Both the position numbers and the translations under genes were made by a program. Below the pieces are notes generated by a model, which saw nothing but the letters and a program-made list of their open reading frames with translations, searched no databases and was not told the origin of the DNA. Of a DNA stretch of 64,000 nt, positions 36,565-45,661 are shown piece after piece; positions within the stretch are counted from its first letter, which is position 1, and every line of letters starts with the position of its first letter. The stretch comes from an uncultured Porphyromonas sp. (GTDB lineage Bacteria > Bacteroidota > Bacteroidia > Bacteroidales > Porphyromonadaceae): NCBI RefSeq assembly GCF_902489635.1, contig NZ_CABUAN010000001.1, forward strand, positions 75,504 to 139,503, written 5' to 3'.

Positions 36565-37896
36565 ATGATTGCCAACCAAATAGATGTCATCAGTCTAGGG
36601 TGCTCTAAGAACCTCGTCGACTCCGATGCGCTCATGCATCGGCTCGCTCAGTACGGCTACACGCTACGTCACGACCCCGAGGAACTGACCGGTGAGATAG
36701 CCGTCGTCAACACCTGTGGCTTCATACAGGCGGCTCAGGAGGAGTCGATCAACCTGATCCTCTCTCTCATTGAGGCAAAAAAAGAGGGTCGCATCCGGGC
36801 TGTCTATGTGATGGGCTGCCTGGGCGAACGCTTTCGTGAGGAGCTAACCGCCGAGCTCCCTGAGGTGGACAAGATCTATGGCAAGTATGACTGGAAGCAA
36901 CTCATCACCGACCTAGGGCCGGCACTCAGCGCAGATGGTGCCACGCCACTATCCTACCGAACGCCTCCGCCTAGCGTCACGCCTCGACACTATAGCTACA
37001 TCAAGATCTCTGAGGGGTGCGATCGCACCTGCTCTTACTGCGCTATCCCGCTCATCACCGGCCCTCATCACTCCCGTCCCATGGAGGAGATAGTCCGAGA
37101 GGTCGAAGGGCGCGTCGCCGCGGGCTGTCGGGAGTTTCAGATCATCGCTCAGGATAGCACTTATTATGGTGTAGACCTTTACCAAAAGCAAGCTATCGCT
37201 CCCCTACTGGACCGCCTGGCTCAGGTAAAGGGCGCTCACTGGCTCAGACTACACTACGCCTATCCGAACCACTTCCCCCTTGCGTTGCTAGATGTGATGG
37301 CAGAGCATGACAACATCTGCAAGTACCTCGACCTCGCACTCCAGCACAGTAGCAATCACATGCTTCAGCTGATGCGTCGGCAGATCACCCGTGAGGAGAC
37401 CGTCGCCCTGCTAGAGCGCATCCGCGAGCAAGTGCCCGGCATCGCCCTGCGCACCACCATGATGGTCGGGCATCCAGGAGAGACGGACGAAGACTTTGCC
37501 GATCTCCTCGACTTCGTCAACCAGATGCGCTTCGAGCGGCTCGGAGCTTTCCAATACTCCCACGAGGAGGGCACCTACGCTTACAAGCACTACCAAGATG
37601 ACGTCCCGCCAGAGGTCAAGCAGGAGCGCTACGACGCCCTAATGTCTCTCCAAGCGACCATCTCCGCCAGCGTCAATAGCCGTAGGGTCGGCACCTCGCT
37701 AGAGGTAGTCGTTGACCGAGAGGAAGAAGGCTACTACGTTGGCCGCACCCAGTACGACTCCCCCGAGGTGGACGGCGAAGTGATACTCAGCAGCGACCGT
37801 CCGCTCCATGTAGGCTCCTTCTACCGAGCTGATATCACAGGCGTAGAGGAGTACGACCTCATCGCAACCACATCCCCAGAGCATCTCATCCTATGA
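36565..37896 (+). CDS. rimO: Ribosomal protein S12 methylthiotransferase RimO
   Basis: Radical SAM enzyme adding a methylthio group to an aspartate of ribosomal protein S12. 443 residues: N-terminal UPF0004 domain with SLGCSKNLVDSD (Cys13) and further cluster cysteines in NTCGF and MGCLG, the radical SAM triad Cys152, Cys156, Cys159 in EGCDRTCSYCAIP, and a C-terminal TRAM-like region. SLGCSKNLVDS and the S12-type spacing favour RimO over MiaB. The stop overlaps the next start by 4 bp. Confidence 0.96.
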   Translation: MIANQIDVISLGCSKNLVDSDALMHRLAQYGYTLRHDPEELTGEIAVVNTCGFIQAAQEESINLILSLIEAKKEGRIRAVYVMGCLGERFREELTAELPEVDKIYGKYDWKQLITDLGPALSADGATPLSYRTPPPSVTPRHYSYIKISEGCDRTCSYCAIPLITGPHHSRPMEEIVREVEGRVAAGCREFQIIAQDSTYYGVDLYQKQAIAPLLDRLAQVKGAHWLRLHYAYPNHFPLALLDVMAEHDNICKYLDLALQHSSNHMLQLMRRQITREETVALLERIREQVPGIALRTTMMVGHPGETDEDFADLLDFVNQMRFERLGAFQYSHEEGTYAYKHYQDDVPPEVKQERYDALMSLQATISASVNSRRVGTSLEVVVDREEEGYYVGRTQYDSPEVDGEVILSSDRPLHVGSFYRADITGVEEYDLIATTSPEHLIL

Positions 37897-39230
37897 TTAC
37901 GACCGAACAGTGGCTCCTAGAAGTCGCCGAGCAGAGCCAGCTCGCACAGACCACCTGCCAGCAACTATGGAGCGACCTCACTGCGCTACTCATCGGGCGG
38001 CTCACTCAGGGGAGCACCAGCTATATGCGTAGCGTCGGCCTCTGGTCCGCAGAGAGTCACAGCGCCTTCATCGCTCTACTGCCTAGTGGCGAGCGCTACT
38101 TGATGCCCCCGCGCGTGACGCCACGCATCACCAACCAAGAGCAACCACTCTCTGCCGAGGAGATCGGCGAACTACTTGCAAAAGGGGCGACCCAGATACC
38201 GCAGACCATCCAGAGCTTCTACAACAATGTCACGAAGCTCTTTGAGATGCACGAGCGACTAGGACACACCCTCGAGTGGGCTTCACTAGGCACCTTCGCC
38301 CCACAGTCCATAGCGGGTGAAGAGGAGGACTGCGAGACCAGCTACGCCTTCACACCCTGCGACGAATTGCTCCGGCAGGTCAACAAGCCCTTTGAGATGT
38401 TTGCCCCCACGCTGCTCAAGGAGGGCGTTCACTGGCCCGATGTCGAGGAGTACCCGGCCGAGAGCCTAGAGCAGGCTTACCCATCCATCATCTCCAGTCG
38501 TATCGCCGAGAGCGCAGACGTACCCCAACCAGTGGCCACTCCGCCCGCTTGGACGCCTCAATCTCAAGCCGAAACTCCCACTACGCCACCACCCTTCCCC
38601 ACTAGCGAAAGCAACGAAACAGAAACCGTCGTTGCCACGCCACCGCTTCCTCCAACTAGCGAAAGCAACGAGCCTGAAGCTACTGTCACCACGCCACCGC
38701 CTTATCGAAAAGAGGAGCCACAAGAGAGTCAGCCCACCCCTTCCGAGCGAACGAATCGCAGGCTGTGGCTTTGGATCGTCATCCCACTAGTCGCTGTCCT
38801 ACTGATGGCACTACTGCTGTGGTTCTTCGTCTTCGGCAGAGAAGAGAGGACGCAGAATCCAGTCGCCACGCCACCAGCCAGTACCACAGCACCCGTTGAG
38901 AAGACTCCGACGATAGACACCGTCGCACCCATCGATAGCGTCGCACCACCTGCCGACACGACTGCTCAGCAGGAGATCCTCACCACCGTGACCCTCGGCA
39001 ATGGCGACTATCTAGCGCGCTATGCCCGTCGCTACCTAGGTCGTAGTGAGTACTGGATCTACATCTACCTAGCCAATAAGGAGCAGATCGAAGACCCCGA
39101 CAACATCCCCCTCGGCACCGAGATCCAGATACCCTCGCCCCAGAGCGTAGGCATCACTGGCGATGAAAAAGCCGACCTCGCCGAGGCTAAGCGCCTCATA
39201 CACGACTACTACAGCAACAAGCCAAAGTAG
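37893..39230 (+). CDS. Membrane protein with N-terminal HU-like domain and C-terminal LysM-like domain
   Basis: 445 residues. The N-terminal ~80 resemble an HU/IHF-type fold (LLEVAEQSQLAQTTCQQLWS ... GLWSAESHSAFIALLPSGERYLMPPRVTPRI). A long Pro/Ser/Thr/Glu region follows (about 215-285), containing an imperfect duplication, PTSESNE(T/P)E-V(A/T)TPPP. Then comes one membrane helix (LWIVIPLVAVLLMALLLWFF, about 290-310), a second low-complexity stretch, and a LysM-type end (VTLGNGDYLARYARRYLG ... IPLGTEIQIPSP). The layout puts a DNA-binding-like domain inside and a peptidoglycan-binding-like domain outside. Function unknown. It is coupled to rimO. Confidence 0.7.
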   Translation: MITTEQWLLEVAEQSQLAQTTCQQLWSDLTALLIGRLTQGSTSYMRSVGLWSAESHSAFIALLPSGERYLMPPRVTPRITNQEQPLSAEEIGELLAKGATQIPQTIQSFYNNVTKLFEMHERLGHTLEWASLGTFAPQSIAGEEEDCETSYAFTPCDELLRQVNKPFEMFAPTLLKEGVHWPDVEEYPAESLEQAYPSIISSRIAESADVPQPVATPPAWTPQSQAETPTTPPPFPTSESNETETVVATPPLPPTSESNEPEATVTTPPPYRKEEPQESQPTPSERTNRRLWLWIVIPLVAVLLMALLLWFFVFGREERTQNPVATPPASTTAPVEKTPTIDTVAPIDSVAPPADTTAQQEILTTVTLGNGDYLARYARRYLGRSEYWIYIYLANKEQIEDPDNIPLGTEIQIPSPQSVGITGDEKADLAEAKRLIHDYYSNKPK

Positions 39231-39359
39231 CTAGCTCGTCACCGCACAGGCTGGCACAGCTGATGAGACTGAGGTAATATGGGTACTAACCCCATAACAG
39301 CTTAACAGAGACTATCGAATAACTCAGTAGTCTCAGGGAATTAGATTCTAGCAATAACA

Positions 39360-39545
39360 AAATGGCCACGTGGAGGATTTGAAGTCCCCACGTGGCTGTT
39401 TTTCTTTTCCACGTGAGCGAGAGAAGACTCCTCCGAAGTTTCATTCCATTCCTCCTAAGTTTTATTCCTTTCTATTGCTGTCCGACTACTCGACTTCGAC
39501 CAAACTAGAGTTTCTCCCGTATGAAACTTTAGTTTCACCCAAGTG
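39360..39545 (+). repeat. Degenerate palindrome array with both A- and B-type units
   Basis: Left part has A-type CCACGTGG twice (39366 and about 39388) and a CCACGTGA remnant; the middle has CTCCTCCGAAGTTTCATTCC, the A-type half-unit block; the right part has GTTTCTCCCGTATGAAAC and TAGTTTCACC, B-like units with different arms. Confidence 0.7.
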
Positions 39546-39654
39546 GTACTGATAGTTAGCTCATTTCTGCAGGACGACCTACTCGATGCCCCCTCAAAGA
39601 ACTCCTACTGGACAGCAATAACCTCTCACTTCTAATCTCTAACCTCTAATTCAC

Positions 39655-39662
39655 TACCTTTG
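39655..39662 (+). promoter_or_regulatory. -7 element (TACCTTTG) for lrgAB
   Basis: TACCTTTG, 36 bp before the lrgA ATG at 39699. Confidence 0.6.
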
Positions 39663-39698
39663 CAGTCCAATCTTTGAGTTAACCGTGATTTTATAGAG

Positions 39699-40070
39699 AT
39701 GAAGTCTCTCGTACAATGCTTTTGGGTGCTCTTTTTCTTTGCCGTTGGTGAACTGATCGGCATGATGATCGGGCACTTTCTACCAGGGAGTGTGATCGGG
39801 CTGATACTGCTCTTTCTAGCTCTAGAGACGAAGCTGATCAAGCCGGACAAGGTGGACAGCGTCGCTAAGTTTCTCACCCTCAATATGGGTCTCTTCTTCG
39901 TCCCAGCTGGTGTGGGGCTGATCACCCAAGTGGATCTAATCAAGCAGTACTGGGCTGCCATCGTGATCTCTATGGTAGTCAGCACGGCACTGGTCTTGGT
40001 AGTCGTGGGACGTATGCAGCACCGCTTCGAGCGGCATCATAAAGAGGAAACACTTAACGACAACGCATGA
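39699..40070 (+). CDS. lrgA: CidA/LrgA-family membrane protein
   Basis: 123 residues with four hydrophobic helices: CFWVLFFFAVGELIGMMIGH, PGSVIGLILLFLALETKLI, FLTLNMGLFFVPAGVGLI, and AAIVISMVVSTALVLVVVG. The PGSVIGLILLF and FFVPAGVGLI segments are the CidA/LrgA signature. Family members form holin-like or metabolite-export pores together with LrgB. The stop overlaps lrgB by 4 bp. Confidence 0.9.
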   Translation: MKSLVQCFWVLFFFAVGELIGMMIGHFLPGSVIGLILLFLALETKLIKPDKVDSVAKFLTLNMGLFFVPAGVGLITQVDLIKQYWAAIVISMVVSTALVLVVVGRMQHRFERHHKEETLNDNA

Positions 40071-40780
40071 TGGACTTCGTCACACAACTCCTGAGCAAGC
40101 CTGTCTACTGCTTGCCTCTCACCATAGGGATCTACTTCCTCAGCTTACTTCTATACCGCAAGGTGCGGATCGGACTCTTTCACCCTCTGATCGTTACGAT
40201 AAGCTTGCTCATCTTAATGCTGTATCTCTCAGACACATCGTACGAGGAGTATAAGGAGGGGAGCCAGCTGATCGACTTCCTCCTAGGTCCCTCGGTCGTC
40301 TCACTCGGCTACATCCTCTACGAGCAGTCTAAGTACCTGCGTGGGCGCGTCGTCTCGATCATGGTCTCGCTCTTTGTAGGCTCTCTGATCGGCATACTCA
40401 GTGCCGTAGGACTAGCTTATGCGCTAGGTGCTGGAGCCCCCATAGCCCACTCGATGGAGTCGCGCTCGGTCACGACCCCTATCGCTATCGCGCTCTCTGA
40501 GCAGTCGGGTGGTATCCCTGCCTTAACCGCTGTGGTGGTGGTCATCTCAGGCATCATCGGGGGTGTGATAGGTCCCATACTCTTTAAGTGGCTACGCATA
40601 GAGAGTCGCATCGCTAAGGGGCTGGCTCTGGGTGCAGCAGCGCATGGCGTGGGTACCTCGGTAGCCATTCAGATGGGCGCCCTAGAGGGTGCTATCGGCG
40701 GCTTGGCTATTGGCATCATGGGGGTCTTCACCTCCATACTGATACCGATCGTCCACTACGTCGCTCAGCTCTTCGTCTGA
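40067..40780 (+). CDS. lrgB: LrgB/CidB-family membrane protein
   Basis: 237 residues with about six or seven membrane segments. The family signature is clear: DFLLGPSVVSLGYILYEQ, SRSVTTPIAIALSEQSGGIP, and RIAKGLALGAAAHGVGTSVA. It pairs with LrgA in murein-hydrolase control or metabolite export depending on species; the role here is unproven. It is translationally coupled to lrgA. Confidence 0.92.
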   Translation: MMDFVTQLLSKPVYCLPLTIGIYFLSLLLYRKVRIGLFHPLIVTISLLILMLYLSDTSYEEYKEGSQLIDFLLGPSVVSLGYILYEQSKYLRGRVVSIMVSLFVGSLIGILSAVGLAYALGAGAPIAHSMESRSVTTPIAIALSEQSGGIPALTAVVVVISGIIGGVIGPILFKWLRIESRIAKGLALGAAAHGVGTSVAIQMGALEGAIGGLAIGIMGVFTSILIPIVHYVAQLFV

Positions 40781-40803
40781 GGTCGTATATGGTCGAAAAA
40801 GGG

Positions 40804-40811
40804 TACCTTTA
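40804..40811 (+). promoter_or_regulatory. -7-like element (TACCTTTA) for the secreted protease
   Basis: One mismatch to TAnnTTTG, 23 bp before the ATG at 40835. Confidence 0.4.
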
Positions 40812-40834
40812 CAGCATCAAAACACTATCTCTCT

Positions 40835-43150
40835 ATGAATAGATTTACTCGAAACATACTCTTAGCAACGCTCTGTTTGCTCTGCAGTATCCCCTTGGTG
40901 CAGGCGCAGATCTCTTTCGGCGGAGTGCCTGCGATCACCACTCAATCACATCGTGTGGTCGAGGTCATTCCTCCGTTCAACGCTCAGGACTTACGCGCAG
41001 CAGAGCAATGGCATCAGGTAGACGATGGCTCACCGCTCATCGTGGGGCGCATGCTACCGCTCTCGGGAGACTTCTACCAGCAGGCGACCCATGAGGTAGT
41101 CGAGGGGCGGAGCGTCTATCACCTAGAGCTCACAGCTCCTGACGCACGGGGCCTGTCACTCTCATTTGACAAGCTAGCCCTGCAGCCAGGCGATCGGCTC
41201 TATCTCTTTGACCCAGCTAGGAAGCAGGTTTTAGGAGCCTTCACCAGTGAGAGCAATCCCGATGGAGGAGTCTTCGGCACCAACCCTATTGCAGGTAATT
41301 CGCTGATCATACAATACGAGCCTGCGGGAGCTTTGGCCGACATCCAGCTGAAGCAACTCGGCTACTTCTTCGAGTCAGTTGCAGCTCCTCAGAATATCCC
41401 TGGCGAGGGTGCCTCGGGCGTCTGCAATGTGAACGTCAACTGCCCTGAAGGTGCTGATATGCAGGATGTCAAGAACGGCATCGTGCAGATAGTCGTCGTA
41501 CTCCATGGTAACATCGCTTTTTGTAGTGGTACGCTGGTCAATAATACGAACGGGGATTGGCGTCCGCTCATCATGACCGCTCATCACTGTACTTTCTACA
41601 AGGACATACTCTCTGGCAAGGTTATGAATGCGAGCGAAGAGGACTTTCGTCAGTGGGTCTTTAACTTCCACTACGAGCGCCCTGAATGTGCCAACAATCA
41701 GTGGATAGGCGAGCAGGCTTACTCCATCAGTGGTGCTAAGTGCCTGGCTCTGTCACCGATGGATCACGGAAGCGATGGACTACTCGTTGAGGCGCTAACG
41801 CCGATACCCGACTACTACGGCGTTTACTACAACGGCTGGGATCGCTCTGGTACCCTAGAGCCTACGGCTAAGGGACTGCACCACCCGAGTGGCGATGTGA
41901 TGAAGGTATCTACGATTACAGAGCCTCTCAAAAGTGGCACTTGGATGACAGATGACAATTTGGGCGCAGAAAATGCACACTTTGAGGTGCGCTATGCCAA
42001 GACGGAGAATGGGCACTGCGTGACAGAAGGTGGTAGCTCAGGCTCTGGACTATTTAATAGTAAGGGTCTCCTCATCGGCACGCTCTCAGGAGGAGCTGCT
42101 GAGTGTAATAAAGGGATCAATGCTCTAAATAGGTACGGCAAGCTAAGTGAGCACTGGGCACGATCTAAGCAAGATAACACACAGCAGCTACAACCGCTTG
42201 CACAGATACTAGACCCTAAAGGTCGTGGCACAGCGATGACTCTGTCTGGAGCCTACAAGCCCGGCACCACGCTGATAGCTCCTGTGACGGAGCTACTGGG
42301 CGTATATCAGGATGGTCAGGTAGCTCTATCGTGGCAACCGATGACCGCCCTGCCCGCAGACATCACAGCGGAGGTACAGATCTTGCGCAACGGCAAGGAG
42401 CTCACGCTTCTGCCCATCAGCACAGGACACTATACAGATAGTCAGGCGAGTGACGAGAGCGGACTCGTGACCTATACACTACGCTACCAGTATACCATCG
42501 GGCTGGAAGATACAAGGCACTACACAGCTCCTCGTCATATCTCTTTCCTCACCTCAGACCTAGCGGGTGTCTCGCAGTTTGAGCAGAAGAAGGAAGGAAG
42601 CCAAGTGATCCTCTCCTGGCATAAGCCTGTCAATCGTCAGCTGATCTCTCAGCTCACACTCTCTAGCGAAAGTGAAGCTAAGGGGGTTGCTCCTCTAAAG
42701 TACTCTGGCTTAAACTCTGAGTACAAGGAGGTCTACCTGGGCGTCCGCTACGATGGTCATGACTTCACCCCTCTAGGGCAGACCCGCTTGGCTGCAATGC
42801 GCTTTATACCAGCGCGTACGCCTGATATGCACACCTACACACTCTTCGTGCGCAATGGTCAGAATATACATGTCATCACCAGTATCGCAGATCTGGATTG
42901 CTACGAAGTGATCAAAGACGATGAGACAACGGCCATAAGCTATCCTGTCGGAGATAAGTTTGAGCAGAAGAAATGGCTCTGGGTACAGGGCTTTACGCCG
43001 AAGGTGATACGCCCTGAGGAGATGCTCATCGTAGGTTATCAGGTCAAGACTCGCACGGACTTCATGCGTGATGTAGCGATGATCGACCCAACGCCTGCGA
43101 CCGACTGGAGCAGTCGTCACAACGTCCTCTCCTTTGATACGCACTACTGA
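40835..43150 (+). pseudogene. Secreted lysyl-endopeptidase-like serine protease, 5' part, ended by in-frame TGA
   Basis: 771 residues. Signal peptide MNRFTRNILLATLCLLCSIP ending at VQAQ. The S1-type protease domain has TAHHC (His250/His251) and the Ser402 nucleophile in GGSSGSGLF; CSGTLVNN and DHGSDGLLVEAL are also typical of lysyl-endopeptidase-like enzymes. Fibronectin-like segments follow (LLGVYQDGQVALSWQPM). The frame stops at TGA 43148-43150 after DTHY and continues at once in the same frame for 174 more residues that include the secretion sorting domain. A TGG-to-TGA change is the simplest cause. The truncated form would keep the Sec signal and protease domain but lose the type IX export signal. 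Confidence 0.85.
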
Positions 43151-43675
43151 ATGCCCGCAGACATTGATGGGGCCCTTCCTATTAAAGGTGGTGCCCTAGC
43201 CATCGAGTTTATGATAGACGATGCAGAGCCTGGCGCACCTGTTGATGTGACGGGACCGATAGCTCGTGGCTTCCACCCAGCGCAGTGGCCCGTGGTCAAA
43301 GAGTATATCATCTATGCCGATGGCACCGAGATAGGGCGTACGAAAGACCTCAGCTACACAGTCACCAATGCAACGGGCAAAGAGTACAGCGTCAAGCCAC
43401 TCTACGAGAATGGTCAGATCTCTGCTGTCGAAACTCTGCCTACCTCACTGGATGCCGTCCGTGTCTACCCGACGGTCTGCACGGATCATCTGACGATTCA
43501 GACGAATGGCGTGACAGGTAGCTACCAGCTCTATACGCTCGACGGCACTCGCCTCTCGGAAGGTGTGCTAGCGGATCGCTCCATCGACACCTCCTCGTGG
43601 GCTGTCGGCAGCTACCTCCTACAGGTGACGCTTGCCGACGGCACGACGACGCTCCACCGCATCGTCAAGCGATAG
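43151..43675 (+). pseudogene. 3' part of the protease gene with type IX secretion sorting domain
   Basis: 174 codons in frame with the upstream protease, immediately after the TGA. It starts MPADIDGALPIKGGALAIEF, completes a fibronectin-like domain (KEYIIYADGTEIGRTKDLSY), and ends with a Por/type A sorting domain: DAVRVYPTVCTDHLTIQT, YQLYTLDGTRLSEG, SWAVGSYLLQVT, HRIVKR. No signal peptide precedes it, so alone it would stay in the cytoplasm. It is a fragment, not a gene of its own. Confidence 0.85.
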
Positions 43676-43700
43676 CTCCTACAGGACCATCATTTCAAAG

Positions 43701-43736
43701 AGCAAAGGCACTCCTCGTCAGAAGGGTGCCTTTGCT
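43701..43736 (+). terminator. Hairpin after the protease gene
   Basis: AGCAAAGGCAC pairs with GTGCCTTTGCT around a short loop. No strong T-run follows, so strength is uncertain. It separates the protease gene from the sppA promoter. Confidence 0.55.
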
Positions 43737-43781
43737 ACTATAAAAGGAAGAGCAAATGTAGCTTATTCAATATCTATTTGT

Positions 43782-43789
43782 TACCTTTG
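43782..43789 (+). promoter_or_regulatory. -7 element (TACCTTTG) for sppA-lpxK-thiL
   Basis: TACCTTTG overlaps a possible upstream GTG start, which therefore cannot be used. The ATG at 43834, 44 bp downstream, is the first sensible start. Confidence 0.6.
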
Positions 43790-43833
43790 TGGTGCTAATA
43801 CTCGCTAATGGACATATTACACATAGACACTAT

Positions 43834-45618
43834 ATGAATTCATTCTGGAAGACTTTCTTTGCCACACTACTAGCCATCGTCGTAAGTTGTGTCATCTTTG
43901 CTTCTCTAGCAGTCATCGTACTGATCAGCTTTATAGCGGCTCTGAGCGTCGGAGCAAACAACGATATCAGACAGATCAAGGAGGGCAGCATACTTAAGAT
44001 CGAACTGGCACACATATCTGACACCTATGTATCAAACCCTTGGGCTGATCTTGGCTTGAGCAAAAGTGACGGGAGTAGCGACCTGCCTCTCTCTTACGTC
44101 CTTGAGGCTATCGACGAGGCTAAGAATGATGATCGTATCAAGGGGATCTATCTTAACATGACCGATCCTGGCTGTGGCTTTGCTTCAGCCGAGGCACTCC
44201 GAGGTGCTCTAGAAGATTTCAAGGAAACCGGCAAGTTCATCGTATCATACTCTGATATGTACTCGCTCAAGGGGTACTACCTCGCCTCTGTCGCCGACCA
44301 ACTCTATGTCAATAAGGAGGGTTCTATCGCTTTCGATGGCTTGGCCGGCGGGGCTATCTTCTTCAAGGACTTGCTGGACAAGATCGGTGTGGAGATGATG
44401 GTCTTTAAGGTCGGAACCTTCAAGAGTGCCGTCGAGCCCTACATACTCAATAGTATGAGCGAAGCAAATCGCACCCAGATCACCTCTTATCTCGGAGACA
44501 TCTGGGGTCGCATCCTAGACGAGGTAGGTACCAGTCGCAACTTAGACAGTGTACGCCTACAGTCTCTAGCAGATAGTATGCAGTCTGTACAGTCTACGGA
44601 CTCTTACCTAACTAATGGACTCATCGATGGTGCTCTTTATCAGGATCAGGCTCTGGAAACGCTCTGCTCGCTCGTAGGGGTTGATGAGAAAGATGATCTG
44701 CACTTCGTATCTCTACGCGATGTGTATGCTACGCGTGGTGATGCCCGTAAGCAAGGAGCTAATGTGGGCGTCCTCTTTGCTGAGGGCGAGATCAATCTCG
44801 AGGTCGCTGACTCTCCCTTTAACACCAAGAAAGTGGTTTCCGACGAACTCGCTGACCGTATCCTCGAGATGGGCGAAGACGACGACTACGATGCACTCGT
44901 AGTACGTGTCAACTCGCCTGGTGGTAGTAGCTACATCTCCGAGCAGCTCTGGTACGCAGTCCATAAGGCTAGCGAAAACAAACCTGTCGTCATCTCTATG
45001 GGAGACTACGCCGCTTCGGGTGGTTACTATATGTCTTCGGGTGCTAGCTACATCTTTGCCGAGCCCTCGACGATAACAGGCTCTATCGGTATCTTTGGCG
45101 TTGTGCCTAATGCGACCAAGCTCGCTAACAAGGTCGGTGTACACCAAGATGTGGTCAAGACAGCTCAGCACGCTGACCTAGGCGCTCTCGATCGTCCATG
45201 GACAGACGAGGAGCGTGCGCTCTTCCAGCAGTATGTCAATCGTGGCTACGAGCTCTTCCTCAAGCGTGTCTCTGAGGGGCGTGGCATGACCAGAGATCAG
45301 GTCGACTCCATCGCCCAGGGACGCGTATGGACTGGTGCTCAGGCATTGGAGCTAGGTCTCGTCGATGAGCTAGGAGGCCTGCAAGATGCTATCGCTTATG
45401 CAGCATCGCAAGCTGGATATGACACTTACCATATCACTTACTCAAGACGTGCGGTCAATCTACTCCAAGAGCTCTTCGGCACATCGACACAAGCTGTACG
45501 TATGAAGCTGATGACCTCATGGTTTACCGAAGACGAGATCCGCTACATCGATCAGCTGCGTGAGCTACGCGCTATGTCAGGACTTCAAGCTCGTCTACCG
45601 CTAGTAGTAGATCTCTAG
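43834..45618 (+). CDS. sppA: Signal peptide peptidase SppA, 67K type
   Basis: 594-residue inner-membrane serine protease that degrades released signal peptides. One N-terminal membrane helix (LLAIVVSCVIFASLAVIVLI). Two tandem domains as in the long SppA. The Lys/Ser dyad spans them: Lys197 in KVGTFKSAVEPY of the first domain and Ser395 in DYAASGGYYMSS of the second, followed by TITGSIGIFGVVP. The start at 43834 is set by the promoter. It heads a run with lpxK and thiL. Confidence 0.94.
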   Translation: MNSFWKTFFATLLAIVVSCVIFASLAVIVLISFIAALSVGANNDIRQIKEGSILKIELAHISDTYVSNPWADLGLSKSDGSSDLPLSYVLEAIDEAKNDDRIKGIYLNMTDPGCGFASAEALRGALEDFKETGKFIVSYSDMYSLKGYYLASVADQLYVNKEGSIAFDGLAGGAIFFKDLLDKIGVEMMVFKVGTFKSAVEPYILNSMSEANRTQITSYLGDIWGRILDEVGTSRNLDSVRLQSLADSMQSVQSTDSYLTNGLIDGALYQDQALETLCSLVGVDEKDDLHFVSLRDVYATRGDARKQGANVGVLFAEGEINLEVADSPFNTKKVVSDELADRILEMGEDDDYDALVVRVNSPGGSSYISEQLWYAVHKASENKPVVISMGDYAASGGYYMSSGASYIFAEPSTITGSIGIFGVVPNATKLANKVGVHQDVVKTAQHADLGALDRPWTDEERALFQQYVNRGYELFLKRVSEGRGMTRDQVDSIAQGRVWTGAQALELGLVDELGGLQDAIAYAASQAGYDTYHITYSRRAVNLLQELFGTSTQAVRMKLMTSWFTEDEIRYIDQLRELRAMSGLQARLPLVVDL

Positions 45619-45661
45619 TCTCTCAGAGCAATACGGACTACCCTCTCGACTCCTGTACAAT

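Larger units (their letters stand above)
39231..39698. other. Gap before lrgAB: degenerate mixed palindrome array
   Basis: No gene is seen. Contains the degenerate array at 39360-39545, a TCTAATCTCTAACCTCTAA heptad-type run at about 39630-39649, and the lrgA promoter. Confidence 0.75.

Noticed and set aside
43148..43150. TGA read as selenocysteine
   Set aside because: The protein is a serine protease without a redox site here and no SECIS-like hairpin is evident just downstream; nonsense mutation is simpler.
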